From: Actinomycetes bacterium | GTDB lineage: Bacteria > Actinomycetota > Acidimicrobiia > Acidimicrobiales > Microtrichaceae | Length of the DNA: 64,000 nucleotides | Assembly (NCBI GenBank): GCA_024222295.1 | Contig: JAAEPF010000024.1 | Location: 62,001-126,000 of the forward strand | Reading direction: 5' to 3' | Made by a program: the position numbers and the translations under genes | Part shown: piece after piece, positions 7,665 through 16,022 of the stretch | How positions within the stretch are numbered: the first letter of the stretch is position 1 | Layout of the letters: every line of letters begins with the position of its first letter | The notes under the pieces: generated by a model | Seen by the model: the letters and a program-made list of their open reading frames with translations, nothing else | Databases searched by the model: none | What the model was told of the DNA's origin: nothing

Positions 7665-8738
7665 ATGAGGTTCGCTCCCACAGATGACCAGAACGACTTC
7701 GTCGAGGCCGTGAGCGGCCTGCTGGCCGACACCTGCACGCCCGACGCAGTCCGTTCGGCTTGGGGTGGCGCGGTCGGCAGGCACACCGGACTGGGTGACA
7801 GTGACGGACGGGTGCGTCAAGCTTGGGACGCCCTCACCGAGATGGGTGTGTGCGGCCTGATGGTGCCCGAGGCCCAGGGTGGGCTCGCCATGACCGACGA
7901 CGATCTCGTCGGCATCGTCATCGAGTGCGGCCGCGCAGGGCTTCCCGACCCGATCGCCGACACCGCCGGGGTGGCGGCCGCGGCCCTGGGGACGCTGGCG
8001 GGCGCCGGAGACGAGACCGCCGCCTCGTGGCTCGAGCGCATCGCCGGCGGAGCCACCGTGGTGGTCGGATTCGGTCCATCGCCCTTGCTGTCAGGCGCCC
8101 CCACCGCTGACGCGATCCTGCTGCTCGGCCACGATCCCGTGACCGGCACGGGTGAGCACACCGTCGACCTGTTCGAAGCCGGCTCGGTCGAACTGTCTTC
8201 GGCCGACTCGGTTGATGGTTCGAGGAACCTCTCGCAGCTGCACCCGGGCAGCCGCGGCGCGACGCGGCTGGCTGAAGGGGCGACGGCAGAGGCGCTGGTA
8301 GCGCGTGCGTTCGACCGCGCCGCAGTGCTGGATGCGGCGCTGCTCGTCGGCCTCAGCGCCAGAATGCTCGACATCACCATCGAGTACGTGGGCGAGCGCA
8401 AGCAGTTCGGAACGGCGATCGGCACCTTCCAGGCTGTGAAGCACCACCTGGCCGACGCAAGCCTCGGCATCGAGTTCGCCGAACCCCTGGTGCGCAACGC
8501 CGCCCATTTCATGGCTCTGGGCGAAGACGCGGCCATGGTGGCATCGATGGCCAAGCAGCGCGCCTCGCTCGCTGCCGTTGCCGCATCGGAGGCGACCCTT
8601 CAGTGCCACGGCGCGATCGGCTACACGGTCGAAGCGGACCTGCACCTGTTCATGAAACGAGCATGGGCGCTGGCCCGTTCCCACGGCGACGCCGACTGGC
8701 ACCGCGCCCGAGTGCGCTCGGCATTGCTCGCAGGCTGA
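7665..8738 (+). CDS. Acyl-CoA dehydrogenase partner subunit, FadE32/FadE33-like
   Basis: A 357-residue acyl-CoA dehydrogenase-family protein of the shorter, divergent type that forms heterotetramers with a FadE31-type subunit. Family marks are the N-terminal MRFAPTDDQNDF helix, a shortened middle domain, then YVGERKQFGTAIGTFQAVKH and QCHGAIGYTVEADLHLFMKR at the C-terminus. It starts 8 nt after fadE31, with GTAGGGG upstream. In Mtb the KstR2 regulon contains fadE31, fadE32 and fadE33; whether this is the 32 or 33 equivalent cannot be settled here. Expected role: desaturation of a ring-cleaved steroid CoA thioester together with its upstream neighbour. Confidence 0.85.
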   Translation: MRFAPTDDQNDFVEAVSGLLADTCTPDAVRSAWGGAVGRHTGLGDSDGRVRQAWDALTEMGVCGLMVPEAQGGLAMTDDDLVGIVIECGRAGLPDPIADTAGVAAAALGTLAGAGDETAASWLERIAGGATVVVGFGPSPLLSGAPTADAILLLGHDPVTGTGEHTVDLFEAGSVELSSADSVDGSRNLSQLHPGSRGATRLAEGATAEALVARAFDRAAVLDAALLVGLSARMLDITIEYVGERKQFGTAIGTFQAVKHHLADASLGIEFAEPLVRNAAHFMALGEDAAMVASMAKQRASLAAVAASEATLQCHGAIGYTVEADLHLFMKRAWALARSHGDADWHRARVRSALLAG

Positions 8739-8761
8739 AACACGGCTGGCAATCGGGCCGG

Positions 8762-8767
8762 TAGCGT
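8762..8767 (+). promoter_or_regulatory. Candidate leaderless -10 box
   Basis: TAGCGT, 7 nt before the ATG at 8775, with no Shine-Dalgarno between. It suggests that the SDR-DUF389-queCE genes have their own promoter in addition to read-through from the ipd operon. Confidence 0.45.
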
Positions 8768-8774
8768 CGGGCCC

Positions 8775-9542
8775 ATGAGAATCGACGGTGCAAGGATCCT
8801 GCTGACCGGTGCCAGCGGCGGCCTCGGTGGGTCGATCGCCCGCGAGTTGGCGTTGCGTGGGGCCGAATTGGTGCTCACCGCGCGTTCCGAGGCCGTCCTG
8901 CGCGACCTGGCGGACAGGACCGGTGGCGAGGTCGAAGTGCGTGACCTGTCCAACCGGGATGATCTGATGGCGCTGTGCGAGTCGCTGGCGGATGTCGACG
9001 TGTTGGTCGCGAACGCCGGAGTGGGCGGTGACCTCGATCCCGACAGGATCACAACCGAAGAGATCGATTTCGTCCTCGACGTCAACCTGCGCGCTCCGAT
9101 GATCCTCGCCAACGAGTTTGCGCAACGCCGCACCGAAGCCGGGAAGCGGGGCCAGGTCGTGATGGTGGGATCGCTGTCCGGGCTGGTAGCGACGGCCAAC
9201 ACGAGCCTGTACAACGCCACGAAGTTCGGCCTGCGCGGCTACACGTTGGCCATCCGCCAGGACTGGGCGGACCGCGGGATCGGCATCAGCCTCGTGGCCC
9301 CCGGCTTCATCCACACTGCCGGCATGGCAGCGGAAGGTATGGACCTCCCGAAGTTCGTGCGCACCAAGTCGCCCCAGGATGTCGCCGATGCAGTGGTGCG
9401 CGCCATCGTGACCAATCCGGCTGAGGTGTTCGTGTCTCCGTTCGAACTGCGGGCGTCAGCGCTCATGGGAACAGTGGCCCCCGGGTTCTCCGAGGCGGTC
9501 CAGCGGCGCCTCGGGGTGACCGAGATGGCACGCGAACGATGA
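8775..9542 (+). CDS. Short-chain dehydrogenase/reductase
   Basis: A 255-residue classical SDR with TGASGGLG at the N-terminus, VANAGVG, a catalytic Ser in VGSLSGL and YNATK. The C-terminal SRVAPGF-like VAPGFIHTAGM and the helical tail are typical of SDRs acting on lipid or steroid-like substrates, but no substrate can be assigned. The gene starts 36 nt after the fadE at 7665-8738 and ends in a 4-nt ATGA overlap with the DUF389 gene, so it bridges the ipd operon and a non-catabolic gene pair. Confidence 0.88.
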   Translation: MRIDGARILLTGASGGLGGSIARELALRGAELVLTARSEAVLRDLADRTGGEVEVRDLSNRDDLMALCESLADVDVLVANAGVGGDLDPDRITTEEIDFVLDVNLRAPMILANEFAQRRTEAGKRGQVVMVGSLSGLVATANTSLYNATKFGLRGYTLAIRQDWADRGIGISLVAPGFIHTAGMAAEGMDLPKFVRTKSPQDVADAVVRAIVTNPAEVFVSPFELRASALMGTVAPGFSEAVQRRLGVTEMARER

Positions 9543-11185
9543 GCACGCCCAACTACGCCGACGAGGGTTCCGCGCTGCCGGTAGGCGTGCCCCTGAGCGA
9601 CAACGAGCGCCTGTGGTGGTTCAACTGGACGACCATCCGTGGTGCGGCGCTCGTGCTGGCGGGCGTGGTCATCATGGTGACCCCCGAGCGCGACCGGGTC
9701 GTCTCGCTGTTGCTGGCTGCCGGTCTCATCGTCTGGGCCGCGAGCGAGGTCTGGTTCGCGCTGCTGCGCCGCCGACGGCCACCCGAGGCAATCGCGCAAC
9801 CGGACCGCGAGACGGTGTCCACCAGCATGTTGGTCGGCCGCACACTCATGGTGGTCGCTCTGGTCGCCGGGGCGCTGCTGCTGTTGCTGGACGAAGTCGG
9901 GTTCACCCTGGTCATCGGCGTGGTCCTGGTGCTGAGGGGTGTGGTCAGCCTGGCGCGGGTCACGCGCCAGCCGCATCACACGAGGTCGCGGCGCGACCAG
10001 GCCCTGCTCAGTCTGCTGCTGATGATCGTCGGTGGCGTGACCATCGTGGTGCCCACCACGGCCGTGCTCGCCCTGCGTGCGGGCCTGGGCATCGGGGCGA
10101 TGGCCCTGGGCGGCATCCTCATCTCGATGGGCACCAGACGCGGCGCCGGACATGTCCGCCTGCGGTTCGACCACTCCTCGGCCCCGACATTGGTCAACGA
10201 CTGGTTGGTACGCCGCCGTCTTTCGCCGAAGGAGCGCGGTGACCTGGTCGAGACGCTCTTCTTCGAGCCTCCCAAGCGGGTCGCGAAGCTGGCCTCCTTC
10301 TGGGTGATGATGGTGCTGGCCACCGGCATTGCATCGTTCGCGATCATCCAGGACTCAACAGCGGTCGTGATCGGTGCCATGCTCGTGGCCCCCCTCATGA
10401 CGCCGATCATGGGTGTCTCGGCGGCTGCCGTCAACGGGTGGGCCAAGCGTCTTGCCCGTTCCATCCTGCTCGTGCTGGTCGCCGCCGCCGCCGCCGTGTT
10501 CGTCGCCTGGTTGATCGCCTCGTGGTTGCCCTCGGTCGGCCCGATCGCCAACAACTCACAGATCACCTCGAGGGTCGAACCGTCCCTGCTCGACTTCTGC
10601 ATCGCCATCTTCGCCGGCGCCGCCGGTGCCTACGCGACTGTCGATCCGAGGGTGTCGAGCTCGCTTTCGGGCGTTGCAGTAGCGGTAGCTCTGGTGCCGC
10701 CACTGGGTGTCGTCGGCATCACGCTGCAGGCGGGTCAGTACGAATGGGCCTTGGGTGCCCTTCTGCTGTTCACCACCAACGTGGTGTCGATCGTGCTGGC
10801 GGCCGTGACCGTGTTCGTGCTGATGGGCTTCGCGGCGTTTCCACCCGACGAGACCCAGCGCAGCCGCCTGAGCCGCGTCATCTCCGTGTTCGGTGCCGGT
10901 GCGCTGGTGATCCTCGTACCCCTGAGCTTCACCTCCCAGGACCTGTGGAACGAGGCGTCCGACGAGGCCAAGACGAGCAAGGTGGTCCTCGAGTGGCTGC
11001 CCGACGACACCAAGCTCGAACTCGTGACGGTCGAGTCCGAGGGAAACGAGATCGAGGTCGTGCTGACCGGCCCGAGGCTGCCCGAGAACACCGACGACCT
11101 GATGGACGACCTGACCGAGGAACTCGGGTACCGACCGACGATCGAGCTGCGGCTCGTGCCGTCGCAGATCACGGAACTCGACTAG
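9539..11185 (+). CDS. DUF389 multi-pass membrane protein with N-terminal HdeD/DUF308-like part
   Basis: A 548-residue integral membrane protein. Residues about 30-200 form six hydrophobic segments with short repeats, resembling HdeD/DUF308. Residues about 255-460 carry the DUF389 core with its hallmark QDSTAVVIGAMLVAPLMTPI and later segments such as YATVDPRVSSSLSGVAVAVAL. A soluble acidic C-terminal domain of about 90 residues follows. DUF389 proteins are widespread membrane proteins without an established function. The ATG overlaps the preceding SDR stop by four bases. queC starts immediately after the stop codon, which suggests coupled expression. Confidence 0.85.
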   Translation: MSTPNYADEGSALPVGVPLSDNERLWWFNWTTIRGAALVLAGVVIMVTPERDRVVSLLLAAGLIVWAASEVWFALLRRRRPPEAIAQPDRETVSTSMLVGRTLMVVALVAGALLLLLDEVGFTLVIGVVLVLRGVVSLARVTRQPHHTRSRRDQALLSLLLMIVGGVTIVVPTTAVLALRAGLGIGAMALGGILISMGTRRGAGHVRLRFDHSSAPTLVNDWLVRRRLSPKERGDLVETLFFEPPKRVAKLASFWVMMVLATGIASFAIIQDSTAVVIGAMLVAPLMTPIMGVSAAAVNGWAKRLARSILLVLVAAAAAVFVAWLIASWLPSVGPIANNSQITSRVEPSLLDFCIAIFAGAAGAYATVDPRVSSSLSGVAVAVALVPPLGVVGITLQAGQYEWALGALLLFTTNVVSIVLAAVTVFVLMGFAAFPPDETQRSRLSRVISVFGAGALVILVPLSFTSQDLWNEASDEAKTSKVVLEWLPDDTKLELVTVESEGNEIEVVLTGPRLPENTDDLMDDLTEELGYRPTIELRLVPSQITELD

Positions 11186-11890
11186 ATGCCCGAGGGTGAC
11201 GGCGCTGCCGTGGTGCTTTTGAGTGGTGGGCTCGACTCGGCGACCGTACTGGCCGCAGCCGTCGCCGAGGGCCTTCGGTGTCACGCGCTCAGTTTCCGCT
11301 ATGGCCAGCGGCACTCGGTCGAGCTCGAGGCCGCTTCGCGTGTGGCGGCATCGCTCGGAGCGGCCGAGCACCGCGTCGTTGATATCGACCTCGGCGCCTT
11401 CGGGGGCTCGGCGCTCACCGACGACATCGCGGTGCCCAAGCACGACGACGTCGATGGGATCGACACAGGCATTCCCGTCACCTACGTGCCGGCTCGCAAC
11501 ACCGTGTTCCTGTCTTTCGGCCTCGCGTGGGCCGAGGTGCTGGGCGCCCGCGACATCTTCATCGGGGTCAACGCAGTGGACTACTCGGGCTACCCCGACT
11601 GCCGCCCCGAGTTCATAGATGCCTACGAGAGGATGGCGAACCTCGCCACGGCCGCCTCCGTGGAGCAAGGCGATCACGTGCGGATCCGCGCCCCCCTCAT
11701 GGACCTGTCCAAGGCCGGGATCATCGCGCTGGGTACCGAACTCGGCGTCGACTACTCGTTGACCGTCAGCTGTTACGACCCCGATCCGCTCGGCCGTGCA
11801 TGTCGTCACTGCGATTCCTGCCTGCTTCGTGCCCAGGGCTTCAAGGAGGCCCGAGTCGACGATCCCACCACCTATGGCGAGCTGCGCTGA
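11186..11890 (+). CDS. queC: 7-cyano-7-deazaguanine synthase QueC
   Basis: A 234-residue QueC. It has the PP-loop ATP-binding motif [10 protein letters not shown] at the N-terminus, [20 protein letters not shown] and [17 protein letters not shown]. The zinc site near the C-terminus has cysteines in SCYDPDP and RACRHCDSC. QueC converts 7-carboxy-7-deazaguanine to preQ0 using ATP and ammonia. The gene begins directly after the DUF389 stop and is followed 3 nt later by queE. With queE and queD it gives three of the preQ0 biosynthesis steps; GTP cyclohydrolase and queF are not in the window. Confidence 0.96.
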   Translation: MPEGDGAAVVLLSGGLDSATVLAAAVAEGLRCHALSFRYGQRHSVELEAASRVAASLGAAEHRVVDIDLGAFGGSALTDDIAVPKHDDVDGIDTGIPVTYVPARNTVFLSFGLAWAEVLGARDIFIGVNAVDYSGYPDCRPEFIDAYERMANLATAASVEQGDHVRIRAPLMDLSKAGIIALGTELGVDYSLTVSCYDPDPLGRACRHCDSCLLRAQGFKEARVDDPTTYGELR

Positions 11891-11893
11891 GAC

Positions 11894-12559
11894 ATGGCCT
11901 ACCGCGTGAAGGAGATGTTCCCGACCCTTCAGGGCGAGGGGATCAACGCCGGTCGGGCGGCCGTGTTCTGCCGGTTCACCGGCTGCAACCTGTGGACCGG
12001 GCGGGAGGACCAGCGTGCCGAGGCCGTCTGTCGGTTCTGCGACACCGACTTCGTCGGAACGGATGGACCGGGCGGGGGGGTGTTCGACGGGGCCGCGGCC
12101 CTGGCGGCTGCCGCGGCCGGGATCTGGGAGGCCTCGGCCGGATCGCCGCCGATGCGCGGAGGTCCGCTGGGCCCGCTCATCGTGTTCACGGGCGGTGAAC
12201 CGATGCTGCAGCTCGACCCCGAGCTGATCGGCGCGTGCCACGACGCGGGCTTCGAGGTGGCCGTAGAGACCAACGGCACGATCGGGCTTCCCGACGGCAT
12301 CGATTGGGTCTGCGTCTCGCCGAAGGCGGGTTCGGAGGTGGTCGTGCGCTCGGGGGATGAGCTGAAGCTCGTGTACCCACAGCCCGGCGCCGACCCGGCG
12401 GGGTTCACCGCCGAGGGCTGGGACTTCGAGCACTTCGTGCTGCAACCCATGGATGGCCCCGACCTCCGCGTCAATACCGAGGCAGCCATCCGGTATTGCC
12501 TCGCGAACCCCCGCTGGCGGCTCGGAATCCAGACCCACAAGGTGCTCCGCATCCCCTGA
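11894..12559 (+). CDS. queE: 7-carboxy-7-deazaguanine synthase QueE (radical SAM)
   Basis: A 221-residue radical SAM enzyme of the QueE family. The cluster motif is the CX14CX2C variant rather than CX3CX2C: Cys in TGCNLW, then 14 residues later CRFC. Other marks are FPTLQGEG near the N-terminus, IVFTGGEPMLQ, VAVETNGT and VSPKAG. It turns 6-carboxy-5,6,7,8-tetrahydropterin, the QueD product, into 7-carboxy-7-deazaguanine, the QueC substrate. The ATG at 11894 lies 3 nt after queC, so the two form one transcript. Confidence 0.96.
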   Translation: MAYRVKEMFPTLQGEGINAGRAAVFCRFTGCNLWTGREDQRAEAVCRFCDTDFVGTDGPGGGVFDGAAALAAAAAGIWEASAGSPPMRGGPLGPLIVFTGGEPMLQLDPELIGACHDAGFEVAVETNGTIGLPDGIDWVCVSPKAGSEVVVRSGDELKLVYPQPGADPAGFTAEGWDFEHFVLQPMDGPDLRVNTEAAIRYCLANPRWRLGIQTHKVLRIP

Positions 12560-12565
12560 CCGGCG

Positions 12566-12571
12566 TACCCT
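12566..12571 (+). promoter_or_regulatory. Candidate leaderless -10 box of queD
   Basis: TACCCT, 8 nt before the GTG at 12580, in the 20-nt gap after queE. It supports that GTG as the start and gives queD a possible promoter of its own. Confidence 0.4.
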
Positions 12572-12579
12572 CGTGCGCC

Positions 12580-12936
12580 GTGGAGATCTACAAGGAGTTC
12601 GGATTCGAGTCCGCGCACCTGCTGCCGAACGTGCCCGAGGGCCACAAGTGCGCGCGGCTGCACGGCCACTCCTTCCGGGTCCGGGTGCACGTCGAGGGTG
12701 AGGTCGGCGAGGAGTCGGGATGGGTGTGCGACTTCGCCGCCATCTCGGCGGCCTGCGAGCCGCTGCGAGATGAGCTCGACCACCGGTTCCTCAACGACAT
12801 CCCCGGCCTCGAGAACCCGACCTCCGAGGTGATCGCCCGCTGGATCTGGCGGCGTCTCGAACCGGAGCTGGCCGGGCTTTCCATGGTGGAGGTGCGCGAG
12901 ACCTGCACGTCGGGTTGCCGCTACCGCGGCGATTGA
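12580..12936 (+). CDS. queD: 6-carboxy-5,6,7,8-tetrahydropterin synthase QueD
   Basis: A 118-residue QueD/PTPS-family enzyme. The zinc-binding histidines are in ESAHLL and LHGHSF, and the catalytic cysteine lies in GHKCARLHGH. DELDHRFLND and ENPTSEVIA are the later family signatures, and the C-terminal VRETCTSGCRY contains the conserved Glu. GTG at 12580 was chosen because the protein then begins VEIYKEFGFESAH, the normal family N-terminus; longer in-frame starts lie inside queE. QueD converts dihydroneopterin triphosphate to the QueE substrate. A strong hairpin terminator follows 22 nt after the stop. Confidence 0.95.
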   Translation: MEIYKEFGFESAHLLPNVPEGHKCARLHGHSFRVRVHVEGEVGEESGWVCDFAAISAACEPLRDELDHRFLNDIPGLENPTSEVIARWIWRRLEPELAGLSMVEVRETCTSGCRYRGD

Positions 12937-12957
12937 CCCGGATGTTGGATCGAACAC

Positions 12958-12999
12958 GCGACAGGGGCCTCCCGGCGATGGCCGGGAGGCCCCTGTCGC
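12958..12999. terminator. Strong bidirectional hairpin terminator
   Basis: A perfect 19-bp stem (12958-12976 with 12981-12999) closed by the 4-nt loop GATG. It sits between the convergent queD and lipoprotein genes and can end both transcripts, although no long T-run follows on either side. Confidence 0.85.
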
Positions 13000-13023
13000 A
13001 TCTAGATGGGTTGTGGCTTCTCG

Positions 13024-13905
13024 CTACGAGAGCGGAGTGGCCCGGAAGTCGTAGTCGTGGATGCCATCGCCGTACTGATCGAAGCGTTGGCCGGTGAAGG
13101 TGCTGGTGCCAGCCATCGAGAAGATGTTGACGTGCTTGATGTCCGGCGGCAGGTCGAGAATCGGGATGTCGAAGCTCGGGATCGTCGCGGCGCCGATGGC
13201 GGTGTCGACGATTCCTGCGAGGGCGCCCTTGGCCCCAATGCCGACATGGAGGGCGCCGCCACCGACATCGTCGCCGAGGCCGAGCAGCGGGATGTTCGAC
13301 AGCAGAAGTGTGAAGGCGCTGCCGAGGTTGTTGAGGATCAGGTCCACCAGGTCTTCAGCGTCGTTGGGCAGCGAGCCGGCGGCGAGTGTCGAGTTGAGGG
13401 CATCTACGAGGATGTCCTTGACGTCGTTGGCCGCGGTGTTCACGGCGACGAGGTCTTCTTCCATCACCCACGAGTAGACGACGACCACTTCCAGCTTGTT
13501 GTTGGTGTTGAGCAGGTCGCCGACGTCAAGGGGTCGCACACCGGTGAACACCGCGGGTGCTCCCGCGTCGCCACTCAGGTTGCGGGTTTCGCCCTCGGGT
13601 ACGTCTTCTGGGTTGTTGTCGCGGCTGGTTTTGACGAACCCGCTCGCCGAGTTGGGCACGCCGATCTTCACACGCGTCCCGATATTGATCACGTAGGGCT
13701 CGTCGTTGCAGTTGGGGATGGCGATGCACCACCCGAACACGGGGTCCCGGATCTCGTCCTGGGAATCCACGTTGACCACCTTCGTGGCGCTGACTTCCCA
13801 CGTCTGCGCAGGAGGTGCAGCTGGTGGTGCGCAGGCGGCCGCGATCAGGCCGATTGCTGCGAACAGTGATACGACGCCTATGCGCGCCGTGTGGCGTTTG
13901 CTCAT
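13024..13905 (-). CDS. Secreted lipoprotein of unknown function
   Basis: A 293-residue predicted lipoprotein. The ATG at 13905 is preceded by GAGGGGG at good spacing, followed by a basic start and hydrophobic segment, then the lipobox LIAAAC. The mature part has two cysteines close together (GWCIAIPNCND), several hydrophobic amphipathic stretches such as LLLSNIPLLGLGDD and FDIPILDLPPDI, and ends in HDYDFRATPLS. The repeated short hydrophobic segments could form a beta-rich or lipid-contacting surface. No family was recognised. It is convergent with queD and shares the terminator at 12958-12999. Upstream lies a 255-nt intergenic stretch to the divergent nuclease gene. Confidence 0.8.
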   Translation of the reverse strand: MSKRHTARIGVVSLFAAIGLIAAACAPPAAPPAQTWEVSATKVVNVDSQDEIRDPVFGWCIAIPNCNDEPYVINIGTRVKIGVPNSASGFVKTSRDNNPEDVPEGETRNLSGDAGAPAVFTGVRPLDVGDLLNTNNKLEVVVVYSWVMEEDLVAVNTAANDVKDILVDALNSTLAAGSLPNDAEDLVDLILNNLGSAFTLLLSNIPLLGLGDDVGGGALHVGIGAKGALAGIVDTAIGAATIPSFDIPILDLPPDIKHVNIFSMAGTSTFTGQRFDQYGDGIHDYDFRATPLS

Positions 13906-14160
13906 GGGAATCCCCCTCGGTTGAACCGGCTGCCAAGCCGGCAAGGTGTGTGCCGTTAGTCACGCTAATGCAGGTCCGGGCTCCGTGTCTCGAATTCTTG
14001 AGTGATATTCAGAGAAACTGGAAAGTGAAATCACCCTGACGTCCAGCAGGCTTGTCGTGTGCCACTGTCACCGCCGCGAGTGCATTCCTGCTGTGGCCGG
14101 ACTTCTGAGCCGTGTGACCTGGCCGCCGCCCCTGTCGCAGGCGTCTGTCAGGCTGGCGCA

Positions 14161-15069
14161 ATGGACCTGGAGGCCTGGGTCGACTCGACGGTCGACGCAA
14201 CGACAAGGGCGCCAACGATGCCCGCCACGGACGGCGACACGCTCGAGCAGGCCGTGGCAATCCTGTCAGACGCCGCTGTTGGCTTCGCCGGGCGCGTCAA
14301 GGGCCTCGCGGGAGCGACGCTTCCCGTAACTCTCACCACGGGCCTCATAGAGGCCCTCCATCGCTGTGAGGGGCAAGCCGTGGCAAGTGCGGGGGCGGCA
14401 GAGCGCGAACCCGACTGGCCGCAGCTGCGTGGTGCGGCGCTCGACTCCTACGTCGCCCACGTGCTATTCGAGGGGCCCGTTGCAGATCCGGTGGAAGACC
14501 TCGTGTCCATGTGGGAGGCATCGGGGCGCGACGACCGGGTCGGTGTGCTCACCACAATGCTGGAGGATCCCGTCGAAGCGCCACATCGGTGCAGCGAGCT
14601 CGACCTGCTCGCTCGAAGCGCACTCGACTTCTCCGCCGTGGCCTCGCTCTCTCCGCGCGTCGAGGTGAAGATGGGTACCACGGTCGCGGGTTCAGTGGCC
14701 CTGCGGGGTCGGGTAGACGTGATGCTCGGCGGCGGCCCCGGTCTGGCGCCGACGCTCATCGAGGTGAAGTCGGGCAACCCGCGCGCCGAGCACGCATCCC
14801 AGTTGCGTCACTATGCGCTGCTGGGAGCGTTGCGCCACGGAGCGCCGCCCGCAGCTGCAGCCATCTGGTACCCCGGAGGCGACGGGCCGTGCATGGTCTC
14901 GGACGTGTCGATGTACGAAGCGGTGCCGTCGTCCGCGCGACGCGTGGCCGGTGCCCTGTCCACGCTCGCCGAGTTGTGGGAGGGCCGAGCTCCCGCACTG
15001 ACGCCGGGCAGCCATTGCAGCTGGTGCCCCGAGGCGGACCACTGTGAGGCGGCGGGGGCATCGCTGTGA
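14161..15069 (+). CDS. RecB/Cas4-like PD-(D/E)XK nuclease with Fe-S cluster cysteines
   Basis: A 302-residue protein with the PD-(D/E)XK nuclease core in the RecB/AddB/Cas4 arrangement: GRVD (Asp186), 15 residues later EVK (Glu201, Lys203), and the QLRHYALL motif (Gln214, Tyr218). Four cysteines are placed as in the Fe-S nucleases AddB, Dna2 and Cas4: Cys69 before the core, then Cys286, Cys289 and Cys295 in a CX2CX5C pattern at the C-terminus. No helicase domain is present. The ATG at 14161 starts where coding character begins; an upstream in-frame TTG at 14059 would add an unlikely Cys-rich leader. It overlaps the next gene by 4 nt (GTGA). A role in DNA repair or defence is inferred; no cas genes are nearby. 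Confidence 0.8.
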   Translation: MDLEAWVDSTVDATTRAPTMPATDGDTLEQAVAILSDAAVGFAGRVKGLAGATLPVTLTTGLIEALHRCEGQAVASAGAAEREPDWPQLRGAALDSYVAHVLFEGPVADPVEDLVSMWEASGRDDRVGVLTTMLEDPVEAPHRCSELDLLARSALDFSAVASLSPRVEVKMGTTVAGSVALRGRVDVMLGGGPGLAPTLIEVKSGNPRAEHASQLRHYALLGALRHGAPPAAAAIWYPGGDGPCMVSDVSMYEAVPSSARRVAGALSTLAELWEGRAPALTPGSHCSWCPEADHCEAAGASL

Positions 15070-16022
15070 GCCGTGGTGAGGTGGCCCTGCGATGGAGGCA
15101 GGCTCTCGACGAGGCGTTGCGCGAAGTCGTCGCCACCGGGGGCACGGAGCGCGCCGGGGCGGGTGGGTCCAGCGCTCCCGGATCCGGGTCCACCAACGCC
15201 GACACGGGCGCCGCCGACACGGTCTGGGTTTCTGCCCACATGGCTGCTGTGGCATGCCCAGCAGGATTCTTGGGCCCCGATGACGGCAGCGACGGTGACA
15301 GGTTCACCGAGACCCCCGCCACCGCTGCGCGTGCTGTCGCCCTGGTCGCCCTCGGCTCCGACGGGTCCGATGGAAGCGCCATGTCGGCTTCCGACCGGAT
15401 TCGAGATGCCATTGCCGACCCCACGCGCTTCAGGCCGGGGCTGACCGAGTGGCTCCGCAGCCTCGACCGCGCAGCCTCGGCGACAGTGGTCGCCGAGGCG
15501 ACCTCCTGGATGCAGGATGCGATCGCGCTGGCGACGCGCGGCGCGGAACCGCGCTGGCAGCCGCCGGCCAATCCCGTCCACAGGTTCGGCAAGCCACCGG
15601 TGAAGCTCTCAGCCGCGGTCGACGCCACCAAGACCCGTCCCGACGGCCGGGTGCGACTGCTCACGATCTCGTTGCGTCCCGGCAACGGGGATGCGCGCCG
15701 GGCACGCCGCGTGGCCCTCGTCTGGGCGCTCACTGCGGGCACCGTGCCCTCACATGTGGTCATCGGCCACCGTGAGCCGCTCGAGCTCGACCCGCACCCG
15801 ATCGATGACGACTCCATGGCGGCGGCACTCCGGGAAGCTGTCGACGACGTCGTGTGGACGCTCCGCCCGTCTTCGGCGCCCGTTCGGCCCGGGCCCGACT
15901 GCCGATTCTGCACCCGCCTCGATGACTGTGACGATGGCTTGCAGCACGAGGCACTGCGCTGGAGGGCTCCGTTCCCTCCCGGAGCCGGTCAGCCGTCGGC
16001 GGTGGGGGATCCGACGATGTAG
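15066..16022 (+). CDS. Degenerate paralogue of the Fe-S PD-(D/E)XK protein
   Basis: A 318-residue protein with the layout of its upstream neighbour: a cysteine in the first quarter (Cys64, in AVACPAGF), a central beta-rich core, and a C-terminal CX2CX5C (Cys279, Cys282, Cys288). In the core the Asp is kept (VDATK, Asp186), but the E-x-K position reads T-I-S (200-202), and the Gln/Tyr motif is replaced by RRARR and VALVW. The cluster ligands are thus conserved while nuclease residues are lost, suggesting a structural, non-catalytic partner. The GTG start overlaps the active gene by 4 nt. The 3' end overlaps the convergent thioesterase gene by 34 nt. An Ala/Gly/Ser-rich insert occupies residues about 24-50. 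Confidence 0.72.
   Translation: MSRGEVALRWRQALDEALREVVATGGTERAGAGGSSAPGSGSTNADTGAADTVWVSAHMAAVACPAGFLGPDDGSDGDRFTETPATAARAVALVALGSDGSDGSAMSASDRIRDAIADPTRFRPGLTEWLRSLDRAASATVVAEATSWMQDAIALATRGAEPRWQPPANPVHRFGKPPVKLSAAVDATKTRPDGRVRLLTISLRPGNGDARRARRVALVWALTAGTVPSHVVIGHREPLELDPHPIDDDSMAAALREAVDDVVWTLRPSSAPVRPGPDCRFCTRLDDCDDGLQHEALRWRAPFPPGAGQPSAVGDPTM

Noticed and set aside
14161-16022. Cas4 and a CRISPR-adaptation locus
   Set aside because: The Fe-S nuclease pattern matches Cas4, but there is no cas1, cas2 or repeat-spacer array within the window, and the second protein is a degenerate paralogue rather than a Cas protein.
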